A program made the translations under genes and the position numbers. Below, in pieces: positions 1-11,414 of a DNA stretch of 64,000 nucleotides (position 1 is the first letter of the stretch; each line of letters opens with the position of its first letter). The notes beneath the pieces are model-generated. The model had not been told where the DNA came from, ran no database searches, and saw only the letters and a program-made list of their open reading frames with translations. The DNA is taken from contig NC_088789.1 in NCBI RefSeq assembly GCF_949628265.1, positions 1,364,001 through 1,428,000 on the forward strand. The letters run 5' to 3'. The stretch is from Cloeon dipterum. Lineage: Eukaryota; Arthropoda; Insecta; Ephemeroptera; Baetidae.

Positions 1-837
1 TTGTTTCTTGATAATTACAGCCAATTAAATAATGTTGGCGCCCCCACTCAGGTATATGATAACATACATATATATTATGTACCTTTTGCAGCCTTCGTGT
101 GTCAGCAATGAAGGTTCTTTTAACTGCGAATTGTTGCGTTCAGTCAAACATTAACCCCTCGTGGTCAAGAAAAGATTGGTTGGACGAGGCTCAGTTTTTC
201 TAACTCATTCTACGTCGAAAACGAATAAAAGAAAACGTTAAATTGGACTTAATAAAAGAAACACAACCCCAAGACATAACTCCCAAAATATAATAGAGTT
301 GTAACCATGAGAAATGTGCTTGCCGCGTGTAATTAAAGAGGATTGATGCTGGAAATTGTTGAGAAGGCATGAAGTGATCCCTTAGGATTCATTTAAAGCC
401 AAAATTTACCAAAGCAGCACTGAAAATTTTTGAGAAAAGTGGCTGCAAAGTTAAAACTGTCTCCCTACTTAAAATCCTATTTTTATTTCACGATAAAGAG
501 TTTCCCTAATACGCAGTTGGACAAATCTCGATGAAAGGAATCAAAATCTGCATCGAAAATGTGCTCTAGCGCTCAAAATGAGGAGAATTTTGAAATTTTC
601 CCGTATTTTTTGCAAATTGTGTCCAACAATTCAAATAATTTTCAATTGACACCCTGAATCAATCCACTTTAGAAAGAGGAACAGGGACAGGGATTACGGG
701 ATTCCCTGAGGGATGGGACGAATTTTCTATTTCGGGACAGGAACAATTTGCAGCGGGACGAGGGACAGTTTTACTGGCAGTAATAAAACCCAAGGGATTC
801 TCAGTTTGTCAGTTCGAGGAGGAAAGGAAGCAATCAG

Positions 838-1310
838 GGTTCGCCAATTTTGCAATACGCAAAAATGCACCACTGTTTTTTGTGCATAAAACAGCTGGAA
901 AAAACACTTTTAGTTTTATCCGCATTTTTCCGAATTTAACCCCCAAAAAGTTAGAAATTTCGGGAAAATTACGTTAAGTTAAAATTTTCGGTCGGTTGGT
1001 TAAACCAGTGCAGAATTCGCAAAAAAACCGCATGTTTTTGGAAAATCCTACTGCATTGCAAAAAACATTTTATCGGGGTTTCCTGCAATTTTGCGCATTT
1101 TTCCGAAACATGCATTAAAAAAAATTAAAAATTCTCATGATGGATGACCAAAAATAGGGATTTTTATAAAGCCACTGGTTACTTGTATAGCGCCAAATTT
1201 AAAGTGACCTTTTCGGGGTTAAATTCGGAAAAATGGGTTTTCCCAGCTGGTTTTTTACTCAAAAAACCAGTAGTGCATTTTTTCGCGTACCAAAATTAGC
1301 GAAACCTGAA
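838..1310. repeat. inverted-repeat (MITE-like) element, family 1
   Basis: The left arm around 838-935 reads in reverse complement as the right arm around 1217-1310. Shared pieces include the GTTAAATTCGGAAAAATG segment, the CCAGCTG segment and the terminal TTCGC/GCGAA with neighbouring bases. A second, partial copy lies at 43020-43345 and matches the middle and right arm. No coding capacity was seen. Ends are approximate because the arms are diverged. Confidence 0.65.
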
Positions 1311-1422
1311 CAACAGTTGATCTGAAGTTTAAACATTTGGCTCTCGCGCTAGTTCACAGCGCAATGCGCCTCTCGTTGCGTAGGGACATTTAAATAAGAC
1401 TACAAACTGGATTTAAAGCCTG

Positions 1423-1450
1423 GGTGTGTGTGTGTGTGTGTGTGTGTGTG
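1423..1450. repeat. (GT)n microsatellite
   Basis: An uninterrupted GT dinucleotide run of about 28 bp inside the Utx intron. The 62-codon open frame through it is an artefact of the repeat. Confidence 0.95.
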
Positions 1451-1982
1451 CAGCAGGGCTGTTGTACTGCTGACCTTGTACTGAGCAACCAACTCCTCGC
1501 CCGACGCGCCCCTCCTCCTCCTCCTCCACTTTCAAACCCAACTAAACACAAATTCACAACGGCGTGCTGGCTGGCTGGCGAACAGAGCCAAAGGAAAAGA
1601 AAAAAAAAATAACAACCCGTCTACTCCCACTTGCTTTGCGGCGTGCAGCAGGTTCAGCCTCTCGTCTGCAATAATTGCGTAACGAGCGGTGGTGCTCCCT
1701 CCCTCGGTTGATAAGGAAGCGAATTTGGCCGGTCAGCGCTCCATTGTGTCAAATCAAAGGGACTTTCAGACTTTGTTCTCCAAAAGATAAACAAAGCGGC
1801 CTAGCTGACCTATTTTATCTCGCTTGAGTTTACCTTGTAGCATGTCTCTCTAACTCCAACTCCCGCCAAAGAATTAAATAAATAAGCTTGTTTGCTCGCG
1901 CCTAATTAGACGCCAGTGCAACTGGGGCACCGGCTCGTTTAATTCAATCTAATTTTTTTATATGAACTAATAAGGTACTCAC

Positions 1983-2699
1983 CACTGGAAAGCGTTGAAA
2001 TGGAAATAGACCAGCCCAAGACCATAGAGAAACGGCGTGTCCTTCCAGTGGTCTGTTCTCAAATTGTGGAATTTCTGATATGCGGACATTGCTGCAAATT
2101 TAAATTTTATTAATGATTTTCATCCGTAATTTTCCAGATGCGTACCTTTGGCATAATTATCGAGTAACAAATGGAAGTGGCCTAGTTTGCAAAACGTTTT
2201 GGGGTCTATGCTAATCTCTTTGCTGTCCAGCAGCTGTGGCGTCAAGCAAGTTGAGGAGGGCTTTTCTTGCGGCTCGGTGTCCGGCACCGTGCTCGATGGT
2301 GTGCTATCCGACGTCGAGGAAGGCATTTCGGGTTTCCGGCTGCGCTCCTTCTGCCGCTGAGAGGCCATCACCAGTTCTTCCAAACATTTTACAGCCTGAA
2401 ATTGAAAGTTGCGTCATAAATCACAGTTTAGCAAGCCGCGGAGCCGGTCTCCATTTTCGCGAATTCGCCGAGAGAGTGTTTGTTTACGAAAATACACATA
2501 CCTTAAGCAGCAAAGCCTTCTTTTTGAGCTGCTCCGGTGTGTTGAGCTTCAGGAAACCGAATTGTCGGCTGCAAGAGAATAGCGTCAGATTAGCGATCGT
2601 TCCGTTCTGGGTTCGAGTGAGAGGTTACCTGTCCAATTCGGAGAGCACCTGAAGCTCTTGGGGGGTAAGGTTGGTTTGGTCGTCTGGTTCGGGGTTCAT
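1983..2699 (-). CDS. Utx: Utx/KDM6A histone H3K27 demethylase, 5' end (first four coding exons, continues off left edge)
   Basis: N-terminal TPR part of the Jumonji-C H3K27me2/3 demethylase UTX, a nuclear Trithorax-side enzyme. Coding exons on the minus strand are 2699-2629 (start ATG at 2699), 2568-2502, 2395-2146 and 2091-1983. Every junction is GT-AG and the phases join without a break (71, 67, 250, 109 nt). The joined protein contains [12 protein letters not shown], then [20 protein letters not shown], then [17 protein letters not shown]. These match the first TPRs of UTX/UTY in order. Between the first helix and the first TPR lies a Ser/Thr/Pro-rich insert of about 45 residues that I do not expect in vertebrate UTX. 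The next exon was not found in 1-1980, so that intron is at least 1.9 kb. The catalytic JmjC domain is outside the window. Recognition is strong because of the ordered TPR motifs. Confidence 0.93.
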
Positions 2700-3540
2700 A
2701 CCGACAACTTTGAGAACCAACTCTTGGCGCACCGAGTTTCAAGAAGCCATCAGCACATATTTCACAGACCACTTTCACTGGTATCTAGTAACGAGTGTGT
2801 AACTGTAACGTAAATAACTTTCACTGCGGCTGCGGCACTGGCCACCAAACGATGCAGACACTCCTCTTTGCTGCCGAGCTGCGCTCGCTGCTCTTGCTCT
2901 TGTCGCTCGTGGGCGCCGAATAATTTTTTTGCATCGGCATCGAGGAGGCGTATTCACTTTAGCGAGACATGCTACAGCCATCAGCGGCTTGCTGCTGCAC
3001 AGCCTGTTAATGGTCAGACCGACCAATGAGAGAGCGCGAATTTTCTTAGCAGTTACCAACCAGAGACGACAACGACGCTAAATGATTTTGGCATTATTCT
3101 TCTGCTAAATTCATAGTTCTCATGCCACTCGCAATTTTATTCTAATAATAATTGATTTTGTTAAAACAATCTATTGGTATTTTTCCTTTGAGTGGTTATT
3201 GATTTAATTAAAATTGAAAGAGCCCTAATGAGTAAGGTTGAAGAATTTGGCGCAATTATTTAAAAGATAGGAACCTCTCATTGGTGATTATTGTGCAGAT
3301 TATACGCAAGCGTGACCACAAGGCACAAAAGAGAAGGAGGACAAAAGACGGTAGATGGAGTGAAGTTAACTCCCCCGAAGCACCCAAATTGGGCAAGGGC
3401 AAACCAGCCGCCAAAGAAGGGGGCGTAACCGGTGGACACGGCAAGCAAGAGTGCAGTGAGTGCACTAGTGCAGCTGCAGCGAGTATATGAGTGCACTGCT
3501 CCCCGCGAATAGGGGTCATGGTGCACCGCAATGTTTAATT
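2700..3540. other. Utx upstream region
   Basis: This is the 5' flank of Utx. It is moderately GC-rich from 2820 to 3010 and AT-rich beyond. No TATA box stands out. Short open frames occur on both strands but none has family features. The Utx 5' UTR and promoter most likely lie within 2700-3060. Confidence 0.4.
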
Positions 3541-3544
3541 CCCT

Positions 3545-4560
3545 CGGTTACGCCCCCCTCTTCGGCGGCCGATTTCGGCTGTTTCGACGGCCAAAAATTT
3601 AAGTATTTTTAATAAAAAAAAGTCCGGTGAAAGGATATAAAAGGCTAAATTCACGCTGGTCGCCTCTTTTTGATTTGCGTTAGCTTGACTCCTAAATTTG
3701 CACTCCTCCTCCCCCTCCCTGATTGAACTAAACTGCAGCACGACTTCTCTATCATTAGCCACCGGCGTCTTTCAGTGCACACATTGCATTTATATCATAT
3801 CGCTTTTTCTATTATACTATTATGGCTATTATGTTTTAATCATACAATTTTTTTACCATGAAAAAGGGATTCATAATTGGAGGAATAAAAAATCGATCAC
3901 ACCACACGTATATACTCTTATTCGCGACAAGCGTTAACATGTCAGTTATTTTATTATTATGTGCGCAGTTCTCTTTTACCAAATAATAAATAGGCTGGGG
4001 TAGTATAATTATAACAAGATATTTTTCTTACGTTCGTTAAAAAAATAGAAATACAACTAAAAATATATCATTTTTTGGAAAATTCAAACAAAATATTCTT
4101 TTCCAGCACTTCTTGTGACGAACGGAAGAAGCCGTCGCGGAAAACAAATACTTTTAAAATTGTTTAAAAAGGAAATTTTTACTCCACGTGGAGTTTGCAC
4201 CGTGAAATAGGGCTGAAAATACCAAAAGATGAGGAATGTCAGGCATTCTTTTCTTGCATTGACAATTTTTGACACATTTCAAGCTGAGGGTACAAAATCA
4301 TTCGAAAACTAACCCCCTCTACACAAAAGCTCTGACCCTGCTTTTTTCTGTGAATTGAATAAACACGAAAGCTGTGTTATACCTGCTACTCCTTTTTTGG
4401 AACCTGCATGCTGTTTTGTTGAATAAAAGCATTCTTGCTTTTGAATAGGTTTGACAAAGAACCGCATTTTTATTTTAATATAAATTTTTACCATGAAGAA
4501 GGGATTCATAATTGGAGAAATAAATCGATCATACACGTATACTCTTAGGTACAGTATATG
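3545..4560. repeat. ~620-640 bp repeat block, copy A (two units)
   Basis: Two units in tandem: the landmark beginning ACCATGAARAAGGGATTCAT occurs at about 3856 and 4491. The block continues with a TTTTCTTACGTT stretch and a palindromic CTCCACGTGGAG at about 4180. The upstream part (3545-3850) carries a TATA-like GATATAAAAGGC at about 3635. The block is repeated at 7505-8507 plus 11415-11836, and partly at 12262-12742. It is AT-rich with no convincing ORF. Gene 1 of the small-protein pair starts 160 bp after its end. Confidence 0.8.
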
Positions 4561-4718
4561 ACATGATGTTTTTCTTACGTTACAAAAATAGAAATACAAC
4601 TAAAAATATATTATTATTATTATTTGGAAAATTGCTTCACTCGTCGTCAACAAAGAGTGGAGTTTACTTGACAAGAAATTACTATGAAGTGTCACTTTTA
4701 AACAGACACGGTTTCAAT

Positions 4719-5219
4719 ATGGGAAAATTCTTGGTAAAAACACATTTACTCTTCATGTACGTGAACTTTTTATTATGTTTTTTCTTCTTTGGTGAGCTTT
4801 ATTATCTATTATATAAGTTTCTATAGTTATCAATTTTATTTTTAAAATTTAAATGTTGTAGCTATTCTAACCTATAATCCCCGGCCTGAAGAGAGGGACG
4901 ATGAGTGTCTAACACCTGAGGAATTCTGCAAGATTGTTCAGAGCGCCAAGAGATGTTACGAATATTTATCTTTGATCAAGACGAAGATGGACATGTTAGT
5001 GGATTGTGGGGACAGATGCAATACGTAAAATTTCGCCACTTATTAATAATGAGAGATTATTAAAAATATTTTCTCATTTTTTCCAGGCCTTGGTACCAAA
5101 CGATAACTAGTCAGACGAATGAAAAATATTTTCTTTTTACTAATGCTAGTGCAGTCCTTAATATTATAGTGATTCTACTTCATTTAATTTTAAAACCTCT
5201 GATTGATGATGATTTGTGA
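4719..5219 (+). CDS. small secreted or GPI/membrane-anchored protein, unrecognised (gene 1 of a convergent pair)
   Basis: Three exons: 4719-4791, 4862-5024 and 5087-5219 (TGA at 5217-5219). Donors are GGTGAGC and ACGTAAAA; acceptors are TTGTAG and TTCCAG. Phases are 1 and 2 and the frame stays open, giving about 122 residues. The N-terminus MGKFLVKTHLLFMYVNFLLC runs into a Phe-rich stretch and looks like a signal peptide. Exon 2 is acidic, then Cys-bearing and helical (ECLTPEEFCKIVQSAKRC, then LVDCGDRCN), spacing C-x6-C-x8-C-x17-C-x3-C. Exon 3 has an N-glycosylation-type NAS followed by a hydrophobic segment (VLNIIVILLHLIL) near the end, as in GPI-anchored or tail-anchored proteins. An AATAAA lies at 5258-5263. 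I do not recognise a family. The minus-strand gene at 6362-6942 has the same exon layout and intron phases. Confidence 0.5.
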
Positions 5220-5435
5220 CGACCGAATTAATTAAGAGGGCGAGATGATTGTGGAAAAATAAAAAGAGTTTTAGAAAATATTTTGATTTTATTTTCAATC
5301 CTCCTAGCTGCATAATAACATTTTGATCATTGCGTAAAACAAATTGTTGATTGCATTCAACGATGATTAAAATAATAATATTCAATTGTCACCCTGTATA
5401 TCAATCCGCACTTTTAACTGAAAAAAGTTAAACAG
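5203..5435. repeat. dispersed repeat overlapping the 3' end of the small gene
   Basis: From GATGATTTGTG to the tail TTCAATTGTCACCCTGTAT this segment is repeated at 13330-13395 plus 15278-15447, where it is split by a GC-rich insertion. Its last ~45 bp recur near 600-655. The copies differ by scattered substitutions and small indels. Confidence 0.75.
5258..5263 (+). promoter_or_regulatory. polyadenylation signal AATAAA for the small gene at 4719-5219
   Basis: AATAAA about 40 bp after the TGA stop. It lies at the start of a segment repeated at 13330-13395 and 15278-15447. Confidence 0.45.
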
Positions 5436-6232
5436 AGCTCGTCTAACGTTTTCAATAGAAATGATAATTCTGTAAATTATGCGGTGCTCTTGACTGTCGA
5501 TACTGGCGCCTGTAAGGTCAGTAACAGGCCAAAGAGTGCCACATTAAAACAGTGCCCTAAATCTATCTACGAAAAATAAACACTAATAAAACACCAATGT
5601 GGTAAACCTTTCTGCAACACCAAATTAAGAAAATTCATCATTACAATATCCACGCAGAGCTGGGAAGGCTCACCGACGTGCCGAGTTCTCACTGCTGCCG
5701 TATAGCCATGCACGCGGTTTTAACTCACTCGATCTCTGCTCGTTATTCTTGCTGGGCCAACTCGCGCTCCAAATGCGTCTCTCGATATTTATCAAATTTG
5801 TCTTTGTAATATTTATTTTTGTTCCTCTTTAATTATGCTTCCTCATTCAATTATTATTCCTTTGATCTCTTAGTTAACTGAGCCAATATTCAACTCGGCC
5901 AAATAATAACGCCACCAATCGGTCATAATTATTCACAACTCGTCTACTCATGCACTGCAGCGAGTTGTAATAATTATGAGATTCTGGAACTATTATTTGC
6001 CTTTATTGCCTTTGAGCAGTTAGAAATTCTCAATACTGAAAGTTAATAAAAACTAATAAATCTGTGTGTTGCAATCACACAGGACTAGATAGTTCTCAAG
6101 TTATTTCTCAACCACTCACAAATTAAATAACTTCCCAGTATATTATTCCTTTAAATATGCCTTGAAAATCTAACGCTGTTTAATATTTTATAATCAGAGC
6201 ATGGACATGCAAAAGAAATGAAAAGTGGAGGC
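5436..6232. other. intergenic, no feature seen
   Basis: AT-rich DNA between the two small convergent genes. No exon-like stretch with usable splice sites was found. A 60 bp segment near 5490-5555 is loosely similar to 6330-6400. Confidence 0.5.
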
Positions 6233-6238
6233 TTTATT
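6233..6238 (-). promoter_or_regulatory. polyadenylation signal AATAAA (minus) for the small gene at 6362-6942
   Basis: The plus strand reads TTTATT, giving AATAAA on the minus strand about 125 bp past the stop of the minus-strand small gene. Confidence 0.45.
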
Positions 6239-6361
6239 AGCTTAAAACTGATCAAAACAGTAGTACGGTTTACTGAAAACATCATGTCGTTTAGAGAAAA
6301 AATAAAGTGCCAATTCATAGGTGGTTGGTTACGGTGCTATTTGTCAGCCTGGGCGCCTTTG

Positions 6362-6942
6362 TCATAATGGCACCCCTAAGATCCGTAGCAGGCCAGAACG
6401 TTGTGCAACAACAAACAACAAAAGAAGGCAGAAACCGCAAAGTTTTGTGGTCTCTGCGTCTTTAGTATACTCCCTAAAAAATATTTTTTAGTAAAAGACG
6501 GAAATTATTTTGATGCCGAAAGCCCGAAACTTACTCTACCAGCCTTTTTAGCCTTCTTTTCATGATGTAATGGTCCACTTCCATAATATTTTCAAGCATG
6601 GTGCATGATGAGCGTTTCTTTCCGTCGCTCAATTGCGCCAGACAGGCATTCGAATCGAGAACGAGTGATGTAGCCGATTCCACGGACACTGCAACGTTAT
6701 TCAATTTTATGATATTCGTCTCTGGTGAATAAATTCTCTGCTTTTTGTAAAATAGTTTTGGTTTCTGTATGGATTTTTGTGAAATTTATGAAACATAAAA
6801 TGAAATTTAAATTCTATAGTAATAAGACCTTTACAACTTGATAAGAAATTTTACCACAGAGACACCAGCCGAAAAAAAGATGGACGGATATAAAAACCAC
6901 GTATTTGCGAAATCCCGAGCATGTCGATTGATCCAGATCCAT
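6362..6942 (-). CDS. small secreted or membrane-anchored protein, unrecognised (gene 2 of a convergent pair)
   Basis: Minus-strand exons are 6942-6855 (ATG at 6942), 6688-6535 and 6473-6362 (TGA). The donors are G|GTAAAA and AGA|GTAAGT; the acceptors are TTGCAG and TTTTAG. Intron phases are 1 and 2, exactly as in the plus-strand gene at 4719-5219, and the joined frame is open for about 117 residues. The N-terminal exon encodes a hydrophobic signal-anchor-like stretch (YVVFISVHLFFGWCLC). The middle exon encodes a Cys-containing, then basic helical part (NACLAQLSDGKKRSSC, then IMKRRLKRLVE). The last exon encodes a hydrophobic segment (LCGFCLLLLFVVA) close to the C-terminus. Sequence similarity to gene 1 is weak, so common descent rests on architecture. 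No known domain was recognised. The start ATG is the first in frame before the hydrophobic stretch. Confidence 0.45.
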
Positions 6943-7504
6943 TTCACGCGTGACCTATTTTTCGAATCAATTAAAACTTTTGCTATAGTTCTTTACGGTA
7001 TGCGAGCTATTTTCAGACTACCTCAAATAAATATTAGTTGCATTGCACCATATAGTGACTTTGTTCATAACATGTGTTTCAGTAATTTAATAGCTTTTTT
7101 ATTTATTCTTAAATCGTTTTTTATTTCATGATTGCTTCAGAAACACTTAATAATTTTTTTCATAATTTAATAATAACGCTTAAAACAATGGAAAGTTTGA
7201 ATAAAAGATTTTTGTATATGAGTCATCCTGATAAATAATATCATCATTTTCCTGTCCAAATACAACAATCCCGCCAAAAGTAATCCCGCTCCTATTGAAA
7301 TCACACTCCAGCCACTAGATGGCTCTAGCAAACACACGTAATCAGCCCCTGTTCACTCATAAAATATGGCGCGTAAATGCGCCAGCTAAGAAGTTCTGCG
7401 GCCACACACAGGAGGCAGGTCGATAGCTTTTTCAGCCAATCAGAGGCCGTCTCGGAGTTTGTTGGCTGTTACGCCCACGAAAAACTCCGCACACACACCA
7501 CTCT
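6943..7504. other. intergenic, no feature seen
   Basis: AT-rich up to 7250, then a more GC-balanced stretch (7260-7505). A plus-strand 97-codon open frame begins at 6838 but has no coding features and overlaps exon 1 of the minus-strand small gene. A promoter for that gene should lie here but no motif is clear. Confidence 0.4.
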
Positions 7505-8507
7505 TCGTCCCCCTCTTCGGCGGCAGATTTCGGCTGTTTCGACGGCCAAAAATTAAGTATTTTTAATACAAAAAATCCGGTCAAAGGATGTAAGAGGCTA
7601 AATTCACACTGGTTGCCTCTTTTTGATTTGCGTTAGCTTGACTCCTAAATTTGCACTCCTCCTCCCCCTCCCTGATTGAACTAAACTGCTCTATACTTCT
7701 CTATCACAAGCCACCGGCGTCTTTCAGTGCACACATTGCATTTATATCATATCGCTTTTTCTATTATACTATTATGGCTATTATGTTTTAATCATACAAT
7801 TTTTTACCATGAAAAAGGGATTCATAATTGGAGGAATAAAAAATCGATCACACCTCACGTACACTCTTATTCGCAACAAGCGTTAACATGTCAGTTATTT
7901 TATTATTATGTGCGCAGTTCTCTTTTACCAAATAATACATAATAGGTCCAGTAACATGACGTTTTTCTTACGTTACAAAAATAGAAATAGAACTAAAAAT
8001 ATATCATTTTTTGGAAAATTCAAACAAAACATTATTTTCCAGCACTTCTTGTGACGAACGGAAGAAGCCGTCGCGGAAAATAAATACTTTTAAATTGCGT
8101 TTAATAAGGATATTTTTACTCCACGTGGAGTTTGCACCGTGAAATAAGGCTGAAAATACCAAACATTGAGGAATTCCAGGCATTTATTTTCTTGCATTGA
8201 CAATTTTTGACACATTTCAAGCTGAGGGTAAAAATCATTAGAAGTAACCCCCCTCTACACAAAAGCTCTGACCCTGCTTTTTTCTGTGAATTGAATAAAC
8301 ACGAAAGCTGTGTTATACCTGCTACTCCTTTTTGGAACCTGCATGCTGTTTTGTTGAATAAAAGCATTCTTGCTTCTGAATAGGTTTGACAAAGACCGCA
8401 TTTTTATTTTATATAATTTTTTACCATGAAAAAGGGATTCATAATTGGAGGAACAATAAATCGATCACACCACACGTATACTCTTATTCGCAACAAGCGT
8501 TAACATA
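7505..8507. repeat. ~620-640 bp repeat block, copy B (left part)
   Basis: Near-colinear copy of 3545-4560, same orientation. The unit landmark occurs at about 7808 and 8427. The TATA-like site of copy A is changed here to GGATGTAAGAGGC. The block stops at about 8507 in the middle of a unit, and the sequence that should follow (GTCAGTTATTTTATTATTA) resumes at 11415. The interruption is the element at 8507-11417. Confidence 0.85.
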
Positions 8508-8526
8508 TATTATATATGAGGGTGCT

Positions 8527-8824
8527 GCAATAACTGTGACCCGCGGCAACTGTGCCCTAAGTTAAAATGGTGGGAAGAGGAGGGGTGTGGCATCAGGGTT
8601 TCGTCTTTAGGGAGGGTCTTTCGAGGGTGGTTGTGGCCTAAATATAATGCTACTTTAAATAAATAAATTTGCTTACAATATCGTTGAATTCCTGCTTAAT
8701 TCGCATCGTATATATTTAAAATGTGTGTTGATATCAAGATAATAACATGACAATCGAGTCTGCTCTTAGATAATTAAATTCTAAAAATTTTACTTAGGGC
8801 ACGATTGCCGCGAGTCACAGTAAT
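8527..8824. repeat. short TIR element forming the outer part of the left arm
   Basis: The segment has its own terminal inverted repeats of about 33 bp: CTGTGACCCGCGGCAACTGT at the left, and its reverse complement with few changes at the right (GCGAGTCACAG end). The mirrored copy is at 10980-11395. Confidence 0.75.
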
Positions 8825-9057
8825 TATTGCCGTTCACTCGCTTCAACTTTGACCGCGAGACGAGCTTGCTTGCAACGCAGCACCCTCCGAGGGTGTTTAG
8901 CCCGTGCACATATTTAGGCTGCCTGTGCATCAAAAGGGGGCGCGCTGCTTCACAATTAAAAAAGTCGCTCGCAGGTCAAACTTTTCCTTTGCAGCCGACC
9001 GCTTTTGTGTGCTTGACAATGTGTATTGACTGGCGGGATGCTGGGGGTGCGTGAAAA

Positions 9058-10746
9058 GTCACGAAAGAATAAATAAAATATACGTGTGCTGAAAAAGATA
9101 ATTCATCTTACCAGAATGAGAATAATTGACAAAATTAAGTACCCTGTCGAAACATTGAAAAATAATAACGATAAATGAATAAAAAATGTGGTTTTCTTGT
9201 CAAAAATATAATTTGTTGAATTTTCCAATTCAACGTCCTTCAAATATACAGGAATCCTTGAAAGAGACACCTTGACCGATACTTCATGTTAATAATATCA
9301 TAAAATTGCCATAACATGATAGTTAAATTAATGCATCAATCACGATACAATGAGTAAGTGAGTAATGCAACATAATTTCTGGAAACTAGTAATACTTATC
9401 TGATCTAAATCAAGATTTCTAAAAGTTTCAATTCAATTATTCTCTTCCTGGAGACTTAAATGTCATAAATTAAATTAGAATTAAGTTCATTACAGATATT
9501 TTTTTTAGATTTATTATTCATTTAAAGAAATAAATAATTTCTCTATAGTGCGTTAACCGCTGCAATGGGTCCGTGTCTATAATTAATGATTTTTCCGATT
9601 AAACTCGCGAAAATTTCGACCAGAGTATCGTTTTTGGAAAGAACGAAAAATTGTCTTTAACTAGGTGCTAGTTTAGATCGAGAGCGTTAATTATGCCAAG
9701 AGGGCAGCGGCTGACCTTGACCTCTTTGAGGGCTTTAAAATACATTAAGTCCAAACTACTCGTGAAATCGTACATAAACTGACCTCAATGGTGTCAATCT
9801 TTCTATTCGTTGCAAAATTCTAAAGACCAAAAGCTACACGTCTATTTGTAACGTTTTTAGTACATTTTAAATTTATTTAAATTCAACCAACAACTGAGGG
9901 GGAAAATCAACAGTTGAACAAACTTCCAGAATTTTTGAGCTGCGTGCAGTATTTTTCATTAGCTATTGCATCAACAAAAACGACTAATTAAATACACATA
10001 TATTATAATATTGTAGTCTAAGTCTAGATCTTTGCTTTTTTCGGCAAACTCGTAATGAACTTTTGTATCAAGAATTGTTATTTTTATCTTGTGTAAAATA
10101 ATCATTGCTTTAATTGTATAAGGCAGCGAAATAATGAGAAAAAAATGAAATTTTATACCGACTTTGGTCTTCTCGTACAAGCCCGCGTCGATTCATTCAA
10201 GAGTGCGGCCGTATTTTATTTTGCGCCAGATATCGATCTATTTTTTTCAGTTCTAATTGGCGTAAACGCTTTGGTCTTGAAAAAATATAGTTCAATTCTT
10301 AGTTTAGAAATTAATTGGTCATTAACAATTTTCCGCTAAACTTACTATAAACCGAGATATTAATTAAAAACACCAATTTTACAATATTTAAAATATTAAA
10401 TCAACTATAAATACGACAGTTGTTTAACTAGTAAAATATATTGCCTTCATTGATCTGGAAATTACCAATGTCAAAAGAAAATTTTGATCTATAAATATTT
10501 CCATTTTTAATTTTTTATTTAAACTTCGAACGCAAGAATATCAGTTCCTTCCTGATATTTTTACGGTTCAGATGTCGCCATTCCACTGCGTTTTACAAAT
10601 ATAAATAAATGTATACTCAATTATCGTTTCGTTTGATTGCTAACTTTTTAAAAACGATTTTAATTTAGAATACTGGGTGTACGGCACCAATTTTCCCGCG
10701 CTTGATATTCGATTTTTGTGGATGAGAATCCAAGAGAGGTTCTTTC
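9058..10746. other. non-coding spacer of the long-inverted-repeat element
   Basis: About 1.7 kb of AT-rich DNA between the arms. No exon, RNA gene or repeat shared with the rest of the window was seen. Confidence 0.5.
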
Positions 10747-10979
10747 GTGATTTTCCACGCACCCCCAGCATCCCGCCAGTCAATACACATTATTGTCAAG
10801 CACACAAAAGCGGTCGGCTGCAAAGGAAAAGTTTGACCTGCGAGCGACTTTTTTCATTGTGAAGCAGCCCCCCCTTTTGATGCACAGGCAGCCTAAATAT
10901 GTGCACGGGCTAAACACCCTCGGAGGGTGCTGCGTTGCAAGCAAGCTCGTCTCGCGGTCACAGTTGTAGCGAGTGAACG

Positions 10980-11395
10980 ACAACTGTGACTCGCGGCAAT
11001 CGTGCCCTAAGTAAAATTTTTAGAATTTAATTAACTAAGAGCAGACTCGATTGTCATGTTATTATCTTGATATCAACACACATTTTAAATATATACGATG
11101 CGAATTAAGCAGGAAATCAACGAACACAACGGTGCAAGCAAATAAATTAGAAGAGTGGGGAAAGACAGGAAAGAAATATTAAAAAAACAAAAATAAAGGA
11201 AATATTTAACACAATTACGTTTATGCCAACCTGCCAATTTATTGTCACATTGTAAGCAAATTTTTTTATTTAAAGTAGCATTATATTAAGGCCACAACCA
11301 CCCTCGAAAGACCCTCCCTAAAGACGAAACCCTGATGCCACACCCCTCCTCTTCCCACCATTTTAACTTAGGGCACAGTTGCCGCAGGTCACAGT
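10980..11395. repeat. short TIR element forming the outer part of the right arm
   Basis: Reverse-oriented copy of 8527-8824 with the same ~33 bp termini (ACTGTGACTCGCGGCAATCG at the left) and an extra ~120 bp inserted at about 11124-11245. Confidence 0.75.
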
Positions 11396-11414
11396 TCCCT
11401 GTCACTCATATTAT

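Larger units (their letters stand above)
1..1982 (-). other. Utx intron, no exon seen
   Basis: This should be Utx intron sequence. It holds an inverted-repeat element (about 838-1310), a tail of a repeat also seen at 5390-5430 (about 600-655), a (GT)n run at 1423-1450 and a CCTCCT run near 1510. No UTX exon was recognised on the minus strand. Confidence 0.6.

Noticed and set aside
1424-1612. 62-codon frame
   Set aside because: It begins within a (GT)n repeat and runs through a CCTCCT tract; an artefact of simple repeats.
6838-7131. 97-codon plus-strand frame
   Set aside because: No features, and antisense to the better supported minus-strand exon at 6942-6855.
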